A DNA stretch of 64,000 bases from NCBI RefSeq assembly GCF_001623875.1, contig NZ_LWAE01000001.1, forward strand, positions 1 to 64,000, in the 5' to 3' direction. The notes under the pieces are model-generated. The model saw only the letters and a program-made list of their open reading frames with translations. It was not told where the DNA came from and did no database searches. This document shows positions 14,204 to 23,623 of this stretch, piece by piece. The translations under genes were made by a program, and so were the position numbers. Numbering within the stretch: position 1 is the stretch's first letter; every line of letters starts with the position of its first letter. The DNA is from Clostridium magnum DSM 2767 (GTDB lineage Bacteria; Bacillota; Clostridia; Clostridiales; Clostridiaceae).

Positions 14204-14830
14204 ATGAAGGTTATAGAAATGACCGGAAGAACTGTTGAAGAGGCTTTAAAAAATGCTTTAGCTGAACTAAAAGTTGCAGAAGATAGGGTAGAAGTAGAGG
14301 TTTTAGATGCAGGAGCTAAGGGTTTTTTAAATTTCATAGGGACCAGACCTGCAAAGATAAAGGTAAAAGTTAAAAGAGACTATATATATGAAGCTAAAGC
14401 CTTTATAAGAGATGTTTTAGATTGTATGGAAGTTAAAGCTGAGATAAGGGTAAAGGAAGAAAATAACATTGTAAAAATATCTTTAACAGGACCGGACATG
14501 GGAATACTTATAGGGTATAGAGGAGAAACTTTAGATTCACTTCAGTATCTTATAAGTCTTGTTGTAAACAAAGGACATGATGTAGAATACAAGAGGGTAA
14601 TATTAGATACAGAAAACTATAGGTTAAAAAGAGAAGAAACTCTAAAAAGATTAGCGAGAAGAATAGCAGATAAGGTTAGAAAAACAGGAAGGTCTGTTAA
14701 ATTAGAGCCAATGAATCCTTACGAAAGAAGAGTAATTCATTCTGCACTTCAAAATGATTTTTATGTAAATACTTATAGTGAGGGCGATGAACCTTTTAGA
14801 AGAGTTGTAGTGGATTTAAAGAAAGCCTAA
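14204..14830 (+). CDS. jag: RNA-binding protein Jag/KhpB (Jag-N, KH and R3H domains)
   Basis: The 208-residue protein has an N-terminal Jag-N domain ([17 protein letters not shown]), a central KH domain ([15 protein letters not shown]) and a C-terminal R3H domain ([12 protein letters not shown]). Its homologues, called KhpB or EloR, bind RNA with KhpA and influence cell elongation and division in streptococci. It lies 11 bp after yidC, its constant neighbour. The stop codon sits in the loop of an intrinsic terminator (14821-14843). Confidence 0.95.
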   Translation: MKVIEMTGRTVEEALKNALAELKVAEDRVEVEVLDAGAKGFLNFIGTRPAKIKVKVKRDYIYEAKAFIRDVLDCMEVKAEIRVKEENNIVKISLTGPDMGILIGYRGETLDSLQYLISLVVNKGHDVEYKRVILDTENYRLKREETLKRLARRIADKVRKTGRSVKLEPMNPYERRVIHSALQNDFYVNTYSEGDEPFRRVVVDLKKA

Positions 14831-14843
14831 TGGCTTTCTTTTT
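14821..14843 (+). terminator. Intrinsic terminator overlapping the jag stop codon
   Basis: GAAAGCC-TAAT-GGCTTTC followed by TTTTT. The jag TAA lies in the loop. It ends the rpmH-jag transcript. Confidence 0.85.
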
Positions 14844-14879
14844 GCTTTATTAATATTTAAAATAAAAAGGAGTAAAAAA

Positions 14880-16259
14880 ATGAAAGAATTTGATACAATA
14901 GCAGCGATTGCAACAGTTCTTGGAGAAGGCGGTATATCTATTATAAGGGTTTCAGGGGAAAAGTCTTTAAATATAGTAGATAGCATATTTAAAGGAAGAA
15001 ATAAAAAAAGTTTAAAAGACATAAAACCATATAGTATGAGATACGGTTTCATTATAGAAAAAGAAACAGGGGATACTTTAGATGAAGTTTTAGTTACGTT
15101 TATGAAGGGACCAAGAAGTTTTACTGCAGAGGATACTGTTGAAATAAACTGTCATGGTGGAGTTGTTGCTACTAAAAGAATACTTGAGGAAGTAGTAAAA
15201 GGCGGCGCAAGAGTTGCCGACCCAGGTGAATTTACTAAAAGAGCTTTCTTAAATGGAAGAATTGATTTAAGTCAAGCGGAAGCCGTTATAGATATTATAA
15301 GAGCAAAAACTGAGCTTTCAATGAAATCAGCAGTTCAACAATCAGGAGGTAGAGTATCTAGAGAAATAAATGAAATTAGAGGAAAACTACTTGAAGTTAT
15401 TGCGCACATTGAAGCTACTGTAGATTATCCAGAGGATGATTTAGAGGAAATGACTGCAGATAAAGTTTCAATAAAATTAGAGGATATTTTGAAAGATATA
15501 AATAGAATACTAAGTACAGCAGAGGAAGGTAAAATAATTAGGGAAGGTCTTAATACTGTTATTGTAGGTAAGCCAAACGTAGGGAAGTCTTCTCTATTAA
15601 ATTCACTTCTTATGGAAAAGAGAGCTATAGTTACTGAAATACCAGGAACAACCAGAGATGTTATCGAGGAATATATAAACATAGACGGAGTTCCTGTAAA
15701 GATTATAGATACAGCTGGAATAAGAGAAACAGAAGATGTGGTTGAAAAAATAGGAGTTGAAAAGTCCAAAGAAAAGATAGAAGAGGCTGATTTAATAATA
15801 TTGATGCTTGATTTAAGCAGAGAATTAGATGCGGAAGATAGAGAAATTATTGATTATATTAAGGATAAAAAATATATTATTTTATTAAATAAAATCGATT
15901 TAGGTGGTAAAATAAATAGAGAAGAAATTGAGAAGTTAAATTCACAATATGTTATAGAGGTATCTGCAAAAACAGGTGAAGGCTTAGTTAAGTTAAAAGA
16001 CTGTATTAAAGAATTATTCTTTAATGGAGAAGTCCAATCAAAGGATTTACTTATAACTAATACAAGGCATAAAGAAGCTCTTATTAGGGGCAAGGAACAT
16101 TGCATTCAAGCGTTAGATGCCCTAAGAAATACATTTGCAATAGACTTAGCATCTATAGATATAAGAAATGCTTGGAGCAGTCTTGGTGAAATAACTGGTG
16201 ATACATTGGAAGAGGATATAATTGATAAGATATTCTCAGAATTTTGTTTAGGAAAGTAG
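14880..16259 (+). CDS. mnmE: tRNA uridine-5-carboxymethylaminomethyl modification GTPase MnmE
   Basis: MnmE acts with MnmG to modify the wobble uridine of certain tRNAs. The 459 residues contain an N-terminal tetrahydrofolate-binding domain ([23 protein letters not shown]), helical flanks, and an inserted GTPase domain with G1 [10 protein letters not shown]3 DTAG and G4 NKID. The C terminus is FCLGK, matching the catalytic cysteine motif. The ATG follows AAAAGGAG. mnmG follows after 9 bp. Confidence 0.97.
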   Translation: MKEFDTIAAIATVLGEGGISIIRVSGEKSLNIVDSIFKGRNKKSLKDIKPYSMRYGFIIEKETGDTLDEVLVTFMKGPRSFTAEDTVEINCHGGVVATKRILEEVVKGGARVADPGEFTKRAFLNGRIDLSQAEAVIDIIRAKTELSMKSAVQQSGGRVSREINEIRGKLLEVIAHIEATVDYPEDDLEEMTADKVSIKLEDILKDINRILSTAEEGKIIREGLNTVIVGKPNVGKSSLLNSLLMEKRAIVTEIPGTTRDVIEEYINIDGVPVKIIDTAGIRETEDVVEKIGVEKSKEKIEEADLIILMLDLSRELDAEDREIIDYIKDKKYIILLNKIDLGGKINREEIEKLNSQYVIEVSAKTGEGLVKLKDCIKELFFNGEVQSKDLLITNTRHKEALIRGKEHCIQALDALRNTFAIDLASIDIRNAWSSLGEITGDTLEEDIIDKIFSEFCLGK

Positions 16260-16268
16260 GTATATTAT

Positions 16269-18158
16269 ATGGAATATTTTGCTGGAGAATATGATGTAAT
16301 TGTAGTTGGTGCAGGGCATGCAGGCTGTGAAGCAAGCCTTGCAGCAGCTAGAATGGGATGTAAGACTTTATTATGTACAATGAATTTAGATAGTATTGCT
16401 TTTATGCCTTGTAACCCTAGTATAGGAGGAACAGCAAAAGGTCATTTGGTTCGTGAGATAGATGCTTTAGGCGGAGAAATGGGAATAAATATAGATAATA
16501 CTTTTATTCAATCGAGAATGCTAAATACATCTAAGGGACCTGCTGTATATTCCTTAAGAGCTCAGGCTGATAAGAAAAAGTATTCTGAAAGAATGAAACA
16601 TGTTATGGAAAAGGAACCTAACCTTTACATAAGGCAATTAGAAGTAGTAAGTATAAAAGCACAAGATGGAAAGATTAGTGGAATACTAACGAAAAATGGC
16701 GCTTACTTTAAAACAAAAGCTTTAGTACTTGCAAATGGAACATACTTAAAAGGTAAAATAATTATAGGTGAGGTTAGCTATAATGGTGGTCCGAGTGGAT
16801 TTATGCCTGCTAATGACCTGTCACAAAGCTTATTAGATTTAGGAATTGAACTAAGGAGATTTAAAACAGGAACACCACCTAGGGTAAATGCAAGAAGTGT
16901 AGATTATTCAAAAATGATAGAACAAAAAGGTGATGAAAAAATAGTTCCATTCTCATTTATGAGTGATAATATCGAAAGAGAACAAATATCTTGTTATTTG
17001 ACATATACTACAGACGAAACACTTAAGGTTATACAAGATAACATACATAGATCTCCTCTTTACAATGGTACAATCAAATCAGTAGGACCAAGATATTGTC
17101 CGTCAATTGAGGATAAAGTTGTAAGATTTCCAGATAAAGAAAAGCACCAAATATTTATAGAGCCTGAAGGTGAAAATACTGAAGAACTTTATATAGGTGG
17201 AGCTTCTAGTTCTTTACCGGAAGATGTGCAATTTCAAATGTATAGAACAATGATTGGACTTGAAAATGTCGAAATTGTGAGAACTGCATATGCCATAGAA
17301 TATGATTGTATAAATCCTCTTCAATTAAAGCCGTCCCTAGAATTTAAGAAAATAGAAGGCCTTTTTGGAGCAGGACAGTTAAATGGAACATCTGGATATG
17401 AAGAAGCAGCAGCTCAAGGAATTATTGCAGGAATAAATGCGTCTCTAAAAGTTAAAGGAGAGGATCCTTTAATTTTAAAAAGATCAGATGCATATATTGG
17501 AGTTTTAATCGATGATCTAGTAACTAAGGGAACAGAAGAACCTTATAGAATGATGACATCTCGTTCAGAGTATAGATTACTATTAAGACAGGATAATGCG
17601 GATTTAAGGTTAACGGATATAGGATATAAGATTGGTCTTGTTAGTGAAAAAAGATACGAAAGATTTTTAAAGAGAAAGAATGATATAGAAACAGAAATAA
17701 ACAGAATAAAAAATATTCAAGTTACACCGAAAAAAGAAGTTATCGAAATTTTAAGTTCTTTAGGTTCATCGGAACTAAAGAAGTCTATAAGTCTATATGA
17801 ACTTATAAAAAGACCGGAACTTGACTACTTTAAATTGGAGTCTTTAGATATTGATAGACCGAATATTAGTTATGATGTAAAAGAACAAGTAAATATTATA
17901 TCTAAATATGAAGGTTATATAAATAAACAATTAGAACAAGTAGAACAGTATAAAAGGTTTGAAAGTAAGTTAATACCACAGGGGATTGACTATGATCAGG
18001 TTAAAGGGTTAAGAATTGAAGCTATTCAAAAGCTTAGTAAAATAAGACCTATTAGTATTGGTCAGGCTTCGAGAATTTCTGGAGTTTCACCAGCAGATAT
18101 TTCTGTTCTTTTAATTTATCTTGAACGTGAATACAGAGAAAAAGATTTAAAAAAATAA
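16269..18158 (+). CDS. mnmG: tRNA uridine-5-carboxymethylaminomethyl modification enzyme MnmG
   Basis: A 629-residue FAD enzyme, the partner of MnmE. The N-terminal dinucleotide-binding motif is [19 protein letters not shown], followed by the family signatures [17 protein letters not shown] and FKTGTPPR. The C-terminal domain ends with the GIDA-associated region (LKIRP-type segment [17 protein letters not shown]). The length is standard. It lies between mnmE and rsmG, the usual origin-proximal order. Confidence 0.97.
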   Translation: MEYFAGEYDVIVVGAGHAGCEASLAAARMGCKTLLCTMNLDSIAFMPCNPSIGGTAKGHLVREIDALGGEMGINIDNTFIQSRMLNTSKGPAVYSLRAQADKKKYSERMKHVMEKEPNLYIRQLEVVSIKAQDGKISGILTKNGAYFKTKALVLANGTYLKGKIIIGEVSYNGGPSGFMPANDLSQSLLDLGIELRRFKTGTPPRVNARSVDYSKMIEQKGDEKIVPFSFMSDNIEREQISCYLTYTTDETLKVIQDNIHRSPLYNGTIKSVGPRYCPSIEDKVVRFPDKEKHQIFIEPEGENTEELYIGGASSSLPEDVQFQMYRTMIGLENVEIVRTAYAIEYDCINPLQLKPSLEFKKIEGLFGAGQLNGTSGYEEAAAQGIIAGINASLKVKGEDPLILKRSDAYIGVLIDDLVTKGTEEPYRMMTSRSEYRLLLRQDNADLRLTDIGYKIGLVSEKRYERFLKRKNDIETEINRIKNIQVTPKKEVIEILSSLGSSELKKSISLYELIKRPELDYFKLESLDIDRPNISYDVKEQVNIISKYEGYINKQLEQVEQYKRFESKLIPQGIDYDQVKGLRIEAIQKLSKIRPISIGQASRISGVSPADISVLLIYLEREYREKDLKK

Positions 18159-18184
18159 AAATATGATAGATTGGAGAATAGTTT

Positions 18185-18904
18185 ATGGAATATTTTGATA
18201 TTATGAACACTGCATCATTAGATGTAAACCTGGCTTTTGATCAGGAAATTTATAATAAGTTTATGCAGTATAAAGATATGATTAAGCACTGGAATGAAAA
18301 GATAAACCTTACTGCCATCGTAGAGGATGAACAAATAGTAAAAAAACATTTTATAGATTGTATAAAAATATTTAAGTGTTCTCCTTTAAAAGAAGCAAAA
18401 AATATTATTGATATAGGAACTGGAGCTGGGTTTCCAGGAATCCCTATAAAAATAATAAAATCAGATATAAATGTAGTTCTTTTAGACTCATTAAATAAGA
18501 GAATTAACTTTTTGAATGAAGTTATAGATAAAATTGAATTGAAAAATATATCTACTATTCATGGAAGAGCAGAAGATTTCTCAAGAAAATTAGACTATAG
18601 AGAAAAAAGTGATGTAGCAGTGTCTAGGGCTGTAGCAAATCTGGCGGTTTTAAGTGAATTATGTATACCATATGTTAAAGTTGGTGGGTATTTTGTTGCT
18701 ATGAAAGGACCTTCTGTTGAGGAAGAAATAAAAGATGGTAAAAATGCTGTTTCAATTCTAGGCGGAAAAATAGAAGATATAATAGAAATAGAAATTGAGG
18801 ATAGCGATTTAAATCATAATTTAGTAGTAATTAAAAAGGTTAAAGAAACTCCTAAAGCCTATCCGAGAAAAGCCGGAACAGCTATGAAAAAGCCCTTAAG
18901 ATAA
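18185..18904 (+). CDS. rsmG: 16S rRNA (guanine-N7) methyltransferase RsmG
   Basis: This 239-residue SAM-dependent enzyme (GidB) methylates a guanine of the 530 loop of 16S rRNA. The SAM-binding motif is [16 protein letters not shown], and [13 protein letters not shown] is a conserved family stretch. Loss of RsmG is known to give low-level streptomycin resistance in other bacteria. The ATG follows GGAG. A terminator lies directly downstream (18914-18950). Confidence 0.96.
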   Translation: MEYFDIMNTASLDVNLAFDQEIYNKFMQYKDMIKHWNEKINLTAIVEDEQIVKKHFIDCIKIFKCSPLKEAKNIIDIGTGAGFPGIPIKIIKSDINVVLLDSLNKRINFLNEVIDKIELKNISTIHGRAEDFSRKLDYREKSDVAVSRAVANLAVLSELCIPYVKVGGYFVAMKGPSVEEEIKDGKNAVSILGGKIEDIIEIEIEDSDLNHNLVVIKKVKETPKAYPRKAGTAMKKPLR

Positions 18905-18913
18905 AAGTGAAAG

Positions 18914-18950
18914 TTAAACCAGATAGGACTTTAAGCCCTATCTGGTTTAT
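18914..18950 (+). terminator. Intrinsic terminator after rsmG
   Basis: AAACCAGATAGG / CCTATCTGGTTT is a long perfect stem after the mnmE-mnmG-rsmG run. The trailing T-tract is short. Confidence 0.75.
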
Positions 18951-19050
18951 ATGTAATAATTTGTCGTACGAAAATTATAAAAAACAGAAGGATTTTATAA
19001 AGAAACGAAGAAATGTTAATAATAGGAAAGCATAAGAGGGATGGTTAAGT

Positions 19051-19827
19051 ATGCAAAAAAATGTTAATTATGTGTCCGTAGATTTAATTTTACCTAATGT
19101 TTATCAACCTAGAAAGCAATTTGATGAAGAGAGCCTTGAAGAATTAGCACAATCTATAAATACATATGGTATAATCCAACCTTTATCTATTAGAAAGTTA
19201 GGAGAAGATAGATATGAACTAGTTGCTGGGGAAAGAAGGCTTAGGGCAGCTAAAAAAGCAGGTTTAACTGAAGTTCCTGCTATTATAATGGATATTACCG
19301 ATAGAGAATCTGCAGCTGTAGCTTTGCTGGAAAACTTACAGAGAGAAAATTTAAGTTTTTTAGAAGAAGCAGAAGCATATTACAATTTAATTAAAGATCA
19401 TTCATATACTCAAGAAAAATTAGCAGAACTTATAGGTAAAAAGCAATCTACAATTGCTAATAAAATTAGACTACTAAAATTAGAAACAGAAATAAGAAAT
19501 ATATTATTAGAAAATAACTTAACAGAAAGACATGCAAGAGCGCTGTTGAAACTTCCAACATGTGATTTGCAAAAAAAAGTTTTAAATATAATAATAAAGA
19601 AATCATTAAATGTAAAAAAAACTGAAGAATTTATAGAAAAAGAGCTAAGTAAAATTATAAAAGATAAAAATAGTACAGGCCGAAAGAGAATAAAAGGAAT
19701 ATTTTCACCGAAGGTATACATCAATACTGTTAAACAGGTTTTTGATAAATATGGACTAAGTGCAGAATATAAATCGAAAGATTTAGATGACAAAATTGAG
19801 ATAACTATAACAATACCTAAAAAATAA
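19051..19827 (+). CDS. noc: Nucleoid occlusion protein Noc (ParB-family), N-terminally short
   Basis: A 258-residue ParB-like CTPase. It has the nucleotide-binding GERRLRAAKKAG motif near residue 70, a helix-turn-helix (TQEKLAELIGKKQSTIANK) and a C-terminal dimerisation region. The position between rsmG and soj is that of Bacillus noc. The recognition helix has the QSTIANK pattern seen in Noc rather than the SRTAIANC seen in the ParB encoded downstream, which suggests specificity for Noc sites. It begins MQKNVNYVSVDLILPN and so lacks the 20-25-residue N-terminal extension with the amphipathic helix that anchors Bacillus Noc to the membrane. No in-frame start further upstream restores it. A perfect parS site follows the stop codon by 2 bp. 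Being a second ParB is the main alternative. Confidence 0.85.
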   Translation: MQKNVNYVSVDLILPNVYQPRKQFDEESLEELAQSINTYGIIQPLSIRKLGEDRYELVAGERRLRAAKKAGLTEVPAIIMDITDRESAAVALLENLQRENLSFLEEAEAYYNLIKDHSYTQEKLAELIGKKQSTIANKIRLLKLETEIRNILLENNLTERHARALLKLPTCDLQKKVLNIIIKKSLNVKKTEEFIEKELSKIIKDKNSTGRKRIKGIFSPKVYINTVKQVFDKYGLSAEYKSKDLDDKIEITITIPKK

Positions 19828-19829
19828 AA

Positions 19830-19845
19830 TGTTTCACGTGAAACA
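19830..19845. promoter_or_regulatory. parS centromere-like site 1
   Basis: TGTTTCACGTGAAACA is a perfect 16-bp parS palindrome and lies between noc and soj. It is the loading site for ParB/Spo0J. Confidence 0.97.
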
Positions 19846-20120
19846 TTTTTATCCCATAATTGCTTTAAAATATCTTAATATTATATTTTATTTTGTTCTT
19901 AAGCAAAAAGCTTAGGAACTTTTTTTACTGTAAATTTTCATAAATTGAAAGTTGAATTAAAAAAATATAAAAGAAAAATATTACCTGTAAATAAAAATTT
20001 AAATAAAGTATAACTTTATATTAAAATTTTCTTCAAAGGACTTTTAATATTTTAGATAAAAATATATAATTAAAAATAGGTGTTAATTTTGGCATTAATT
20101 TGAGAAGGGTGGTGAAATTT

Positions 20121-20888
20121 ATGAAGGTAATATCAATATTTAATCAAAAGGGAGGAGTAGGTAAAACTACTACTAGCATAAACCTAAGTTCTTATTTAGC
20201 TATGCAGGGATATAAAATCTTAAATATAGATATAGATCCTCAAGGAAATACTACTAGTGGTCTTGGATTTGATAAAAGAACCATAAATGAATCGATATAT
20301 GATGTACTAACATCAGATGTAAGTATAGAAGAAGTTATGAAAAAGTGTGAATTAATAGATAATTTTTATATAGTACCTTCTACTATGGAGTTAGCAGGAG
20401 CTGAAGTGGAACTTATAAGTAAAAAAAATAGAGAAACCATATTGAAGGATAAAATAAGTGATATGAAAATGGAATTTGACTTTATATTTATAGATTGTCC
20501 TCCATCCTTAGGGTTACTTACAATAAATGCTCTAACATCATCAAATAGTGTGCTTATTCCAATTCAATGTGAATTTTATGCATTAGAAGGTGTAGGTCAA
20601 CTTGTTAATACTATACAACTTGTAAAGAAGTCATTAAATAAAAGTCTTCAAATTGAAGGTGTAATAATGAGTATGTATGATGGAAGAACAAAGCTATCAA
20701 ATGAAGTTGTTTCAGAAGTTAAAAAGTATTTTAAGGATAATGTTTTTAACACAACAATTCCTAGAAATATAAGGTTAGCAGAAGCACCAAGCTTTGGTTT
20801 GCCTATAATGCTTTATGATGATAAATGTAGAGGTGCAGAAGCATATGAGGATTTAACTAAAGAATTCTTAAAAAGGCAAAAGGAGTGA
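20121..20888 (+). CDS. soj: Chromosome-partitioning ATPase ParA (Soj)
   Basis: This 255-residue deviant Walker A ATPase has KGGVGKTTTSINL near the N terminus, DIDPQGN (Walker A') and FIFIDCPPSLG (Walker B). ParA proteins act with ParB-parS in origin segregation, and in Bacillus Soj also regulates DnaA. I chose the ATG at 20121 because AGAAGGGTGG lies just upstream; an in-frame TTG at 20100 would overlap it. The gene overlaps spo0J slightly or abuts it, depending on the spo0J start. The 270 bp upstream, beyond the parS site, contains no recognisable gene. Confidence 0.97.
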   Translation: MKVISIFNQKGGVGKTTTSINLSSYLAMQGYKILNIDIDPQGNTTSGLGFDKRTINESIYDVLTSDVSIEEVMKKCELIDNFYIVPSTMELAGAEVELISKKNRETILKDKISDMKMEFDFIFIDCPPSLGLLTINALTSSNSVLIPIQCEFYALEGVGQLVNTIQLVKKSLNKSLQIEGVIMSMYDGRTKLSNEVVSEVKKYFKDNVFNTTIPRNIRLAEAPSFGLPIMLYDDKCRGAEAYEDLTKEFLKRQKE

Positions 20889-20896
20889 AATTTATA

Positions 20897-21757
20897 TTGA
20901 ATAAAAAATTTGGATTAGGAAAAGGTCTTGGAGCTTTAATACCTGAAGAAAATTTAGAACAACAAAGTTCAAATAATGAAAATGGAATAAATTTAATAAG
21001 TATTAATTTAATAAAACCTACTGTAGATCAACCAAGAAAAAGTTTTGATGAAGAAAAAATTATTCAGCTTTCAGAATCCATAAAAGAACATGGAATAATA
21101 CAGCCTATTATATTAAAAAGAGAGGGTAAAACTTATAATATAGTGGCTGGTGAAAGAAGATGGAGAGCAGCTAAAATAGCAGGGATTAAAGAAATACCAT
21201 CAATAATAATGGACCTATCAGATAAAGAAATACTTGAAATTTCACTCATTGAAAATATACAAAGGCAGGACTTAAATCCTATAGAAGAAGCTATTGCTTA
21301 TAGAAAGTTGCTTGAAGATTTTAATTTAACTCAGGAACAGTTAAGTAGTAGGATAGGTAAGTCAAGAACTGCAATAGCAAATTGTCTACGACTCTTAAAT
21401 CTTGATAAAAGAGTTCAAGAATATTTAATTGATGGAGTAATAACAGAAGGACATGGAAGAGCAATTTTAAGTATAGAAGATAAAGATTTACAGTATAATT
21501 TAGCTCAAAATGTAATAGATGAAGGTTTAAGTGTACGAGAAACAGAAAAGCTTATAAAGAGTTTTATTAATGAAAAGAAAAAATTAGAGCCTCAAGAAAA
21601 AAAAATAAATCCTTACTACATAGATATAAAGGATAAGTTAGAAAGTTTGTTTGGAACAAAGGTTTTATTAATGGATAAAAAGAATAAGGGTAGGATTGAA
21701 ATAGAATATTATTCACAAGAGGATCTTCAAAGAATATTAGATATATTGAAAATATGA
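20897..21757 (+). CDS. spo0J: Chromosome-partitioning protein ParB (Spo0J)
   Basis: The protein is about 286 residues, starting MNKKFGLGKGLGALIPEE, the typical ParB N terminus that contacts ParA. It has the CTP-binding GERRWRAAKIAG motif, the helix-turn-helix with the parS-type recognition helix GKSRTAIANC, and a C-terminal dimer domain. I placed the start at TTG 20897, about 11 bases after AAAGGAG. A GTG at 20885 lies inside that site. Two parS sites flank the soj-spo0J pair. Confidence 0.96.
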   Translation: MNKKFGLGKGLGALIPEENLEQQSSNNENGINLISINLIKPTVDQPRKSFDEEKIIQLSESIKEHGIIQPIILKREGKTYNIVAGERRWRAAKIAGIKEIPSIIMDLSDKEILEISLIENIQRQDLNPIEEAIAYRKLLEDFNLTQEQLSSRIGKSRTAIANCLRLLNLDKRVQEYLIDGVITEGHGRAILSIEDKDLQYNLAQNVIDEGLSVRETEKLIKSFINEKKKLEPQEKKINPYYIDIKDKLESLFGTKVLLMDKKNKGRIEIEYYSQEDLQRILDILKI

Positions 21758-21775
21758 GATAAGATTCAATTTTAA

Positions 21776-21791
21776 TGTTTCACGTGAAACA
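21776..21791. promoter_or_regulatory. parS centromere-like site 2
   Basis: TGTTTCACGTGAAACA is again a perfect palindrome, 18 bp after the spo0J stop and about 20 bp before the next gene. Confidence 0.97.
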
Positions 21792-21811
21792 TTAAGGAGA
21801 GGAGACACAAT

Positions 21812-22315
21812 ATGAAAAATGTGATAGATATAATAAATAGTTTTCAAGGTTATGTTATAATAGGGCTTTTAGTATTTTCAGTTATACTATTTATTATACT
21901 TATGATTACATTAAAATCTTTAAGTAACTTAGAAAATAAGTATAGGAAGCTTATGCGAGGAGTAGATAATAAAAACTTAGAAGAATTAATAATAGGATAT
22001 CTAGATAAAATAGATGAGTCAAGAGAAGAAAATGAGCGCATGAAGGAATTATGTGAGGATTTAAATTTGAAACTCAAATCATGTGTTCAAAAGGTCTCAA
22101 TAGTAAGATATAGAGCCTTTGAGGATGTTGGAAGTGACTTAAGTTTTTCTATTGCTTTATTAGATCAAAACAATGATGGAGTTATACTAACCGGAATATA
22201 TGGAAGAAATGAGAGTACTACTTATGCTAAGCCAATTGATAGAGGAATATCTCGATATGATTTATCGCAAGAAGAAAAGAATGTATTACAAGATTGTTTA
22301 GGAAGAGATGCATAA
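21812..22315 (+). CDS. DUF4446 family membrane-anchored protein
   Basis: A 167-residue protein with one N-terminal membrane segment (VIIGLLVFSVILFIILMITL, about residues 15-34), a charged, probably coiled-coil stretch (LENKYRKLMRGVDNKNLEELI) and a globular C-terminal part (VRYRAFEDVGSDLSFSIALLD). This fits the DUF4446 family, found next to parB in many clostridia. The function is unknown. The ATG follows AGGAGAGGAG. Confidence 0.85.
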   Translation: MKNVIDIINSFQGYVIIGLLVFSVILFIILMITLKSLSNLENKYRKLMRGVDNKNLEELIIGYLDKIDESREENERMKELCEDLNLKLKSCVQKVSIVRYRAFEDVGSDLSFSIALLDQNNDGVILTGIYGRNESTTYAKPIDRGISRYDLSQEEKNVLQDCLGRDA

Positions 22316-22340
22316 TCAAATGAAAACTTGATTTGGATAG

Positions 22341-22474
22341 TTATCCGATGACTACCCGCTCTAATACTCCCATCTTCTTCAAAGTGGGAGTAAAGAGCGG
22401 TTACGTCCCTGGATTCGCTCAACTAAAAATCAGGTAGAGTTTGGAACTCCATCTGATTCAACTTTTCACTTCAT
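22341..22474 (-). repeat. Dispersed structured repeat, copy A (full length, about 134 bp)
   Basis: On the minus strand the element runs from ATGAAGTGAAAAGTTGAATC to AGTCATCGGATAA. It contains two hairpins: AATCAGATGGAGTT with AACTCTACCTGATT, and CCGCTCTTTACTCCCA with TGGGAGTATTAGAGCGG. Related copies lie at 23560-23613, 40114-40299, 42162-42293 and 46408-46463. It carries no open frame, terminal inverted repeat or obvious target duplication. Confidence 0.85.
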
Positions 22475-22484
22475 ATATATGTAT

Positions 22485-22531
22485 AAAAAAACCTCCTTTA
22501 GGGAATATTATTCTCTAAAGGAGGTTTTTTT
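22485..22531 (+). promoter_or_regulatory. 22-bp hairpin sequestering the ribosome-binding site of the next gene
   Basis: A7-CCTCCTTTAG (22485-22501) pairs perfectly with CTAAAGGAGG-T7 (22515-22531). A further five pairs (GGAAT/ATTCT, one G-T) leave a three-base loop. The 3' arm contains the AAGGAGG site and the ATG follows the T-run directly. The structure is both terminator-like and translation-blocking. Confidence 0.85.
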
Positions 22532-22786
22532 ATGAAAATATATGTTTCTAGTGATTTATTATACATAAGTGAAGAATTGGGAAAGCGAGGATATGTTATA
22601 ATTAGTGAAAGAAATAATACAGTATGCGATGCAATAATATGTAATCTTAAAAATGGTGGATTAACAAATTTAAATATGAACAACAGCGTAAGAAGAGAAG
22701 GCACATTAATTATTGACTCCGGTAGCAAGAGTGTAGATGAAATAGAATATATACTTAATAATAGAGTCTATAGTAATTTATTTTAA
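22532..22786 (+). CDS. YkuS-like (UPF0180) small protein
   Basis: This 84-residue protein starts MKIYVSSDLLYISEELGKRGY and ends with a helix (SVDEIEYILNNRV). The layout, a short beta-strand, a helix with an E-x-x-G-Y turn, then a D-A-I-I strand and a C-terminal helix, resembles the YkuS/UPF0180 family, whose function is unknown. The family assignment is from memory of the pattern and is moderate. Its ribosome-binding site lies in the 3' arm of a 22-bp hairpin, so translation from a full-length transcript should be weak. It converges with yyaC. Confidence 0.7.
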   Translation: MKIYVSSDLLYISEELGKRGYVIISERNNTVCDAIICNLKNGGLTNLNMNNSVRREGTLIIDSGSKSVDEIEYILNNRVYSNLF

Positions 22787-22820
22787 TAATGCCTTCATAC
22801 ATTAAATATTAATATTTTCA

Positions 22821-23423
22821 TTAAGCCTCAATATTTTCATTTAGTTTATTTTGAAGAATAGAAGTAGACTTTTTTCCTCCAATTGTTTTTATTATAGAAT
22901 GATATAAACCCCTAGCAATTACTTCTGCTAATTGCATAACTGTAAAGAGTCTTGTGTTTTGAAGTACCATAAATTCCATTGCGCCCGAAATATTCACAAT
23001 GCCAGTTATACTTAGATCGCCTATTTTAGGTAAGTCTTTACTCATAGCAGCACCAGGAGATAAAGGCTTTCCATCTATGACTACCTTTCCTACATTTTGC
23101 AAACTTCCAAGACAAGCATCAATTGCTATGACAAATGGATTTTCATATTTATCATAAATTTCAGTTATAATTTGAGAAAGATTTTTAGCATGGACAGGAT
23201 TTTCAAGATTTCCATATAAGTATATTTTATCTCTTATTAAAAATTTTAATTTATCACCTACTAATGGTCCTAAGCTGTCTCCTGTAGATCTATCTGTACC
23301 TATACATAGTACTATAACAGGACGACCTGATTTTATAATAGGGGATATCTCATTACTTAAAGCATCTCTCAAAATAAAAATTGAATTTCTTGATGATGGA
23401 TCTATTACTAATTTATTTAACAT
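22821..23423 (-). CDS. yyaC: Spore protease YyaC
   Basis: A 200-residue protein of the YyaC family, related to the germination protease GPR fold and tied to sporulation in Bacillus. Recognisable stretches are VLCIGTDRSTGDSLGPLVGD and AIDACLGSLQNVGKV, with conserved acidic residues. It lies close to spo0J, as in Bacillus, but here it is on the opposite strand and head-on to the fork. The ATG follows ATAGGAGG. Its presence supports a spore-former. Confidence 0.9.
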   Translation of the reverse strand: MLNKLVIDPSSRNSIFILRDALSNEISPIIKSGRPVIVLCIGTDRSTGDSLGPLVGDKLKFLIRDKIYLYGNLENPVHAKNLSQIITEIYDKYENPFVIAIDACLGSLQNVGKVVIDGKPLSPGAAMSKDLPKIGDLSITGIVNISGAMEFMVLQNTRLFTVMQLAEVIARGLYHSIIKTIGGKKSTSILQNKLNENIEA

Positions 23424-23492
23424 ATGAACAACCTCCTATATTATAAATTGTAACCATATAGGGGTTATTTATACATTAATTTACTGTACACA

Positions 23493-23527
23493 TAAAAAAA
23501 TACCTAAATATAAAAATTAGGTATTTT
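23493..23527 (-). terminator. Intrinsic terminator after the AI-2E family gene
   Basis: On the minus strand AAAATACCTAA-(loop)-TTAGGTATTTTTTT forms an 11-bp stem and T-tract downstream of the 23624-25840 gene pair. Confidence 0.8.
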
Positions 23528-23559
23528 AAGACTATAAGCTTATAAGAGTTATGTTTAAT

Positions 23560-23613
23560 TTATCCGATGACTACTCGCTCTAATACTCCCATCTGATTCA
23601 AGTTTCACTTTAT
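23560..23613 (-). repeat. Dispersed structured repeat, copy B (short form, 54 bp)
   Basis: It keeps the two ends of the family (AAAGTGAAACTTGAATCAG and AGTCATCGGATAA) but the interior is missing. The junction AGATGGGAGTATTAG joins the AGATGG near the left hairpin to the AGATGG of the right hairpin, as expected from deletion between 6-bp direct repeats. Confidence 0.8.
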
Positions 23614-23623
23614 GAAATCATAT

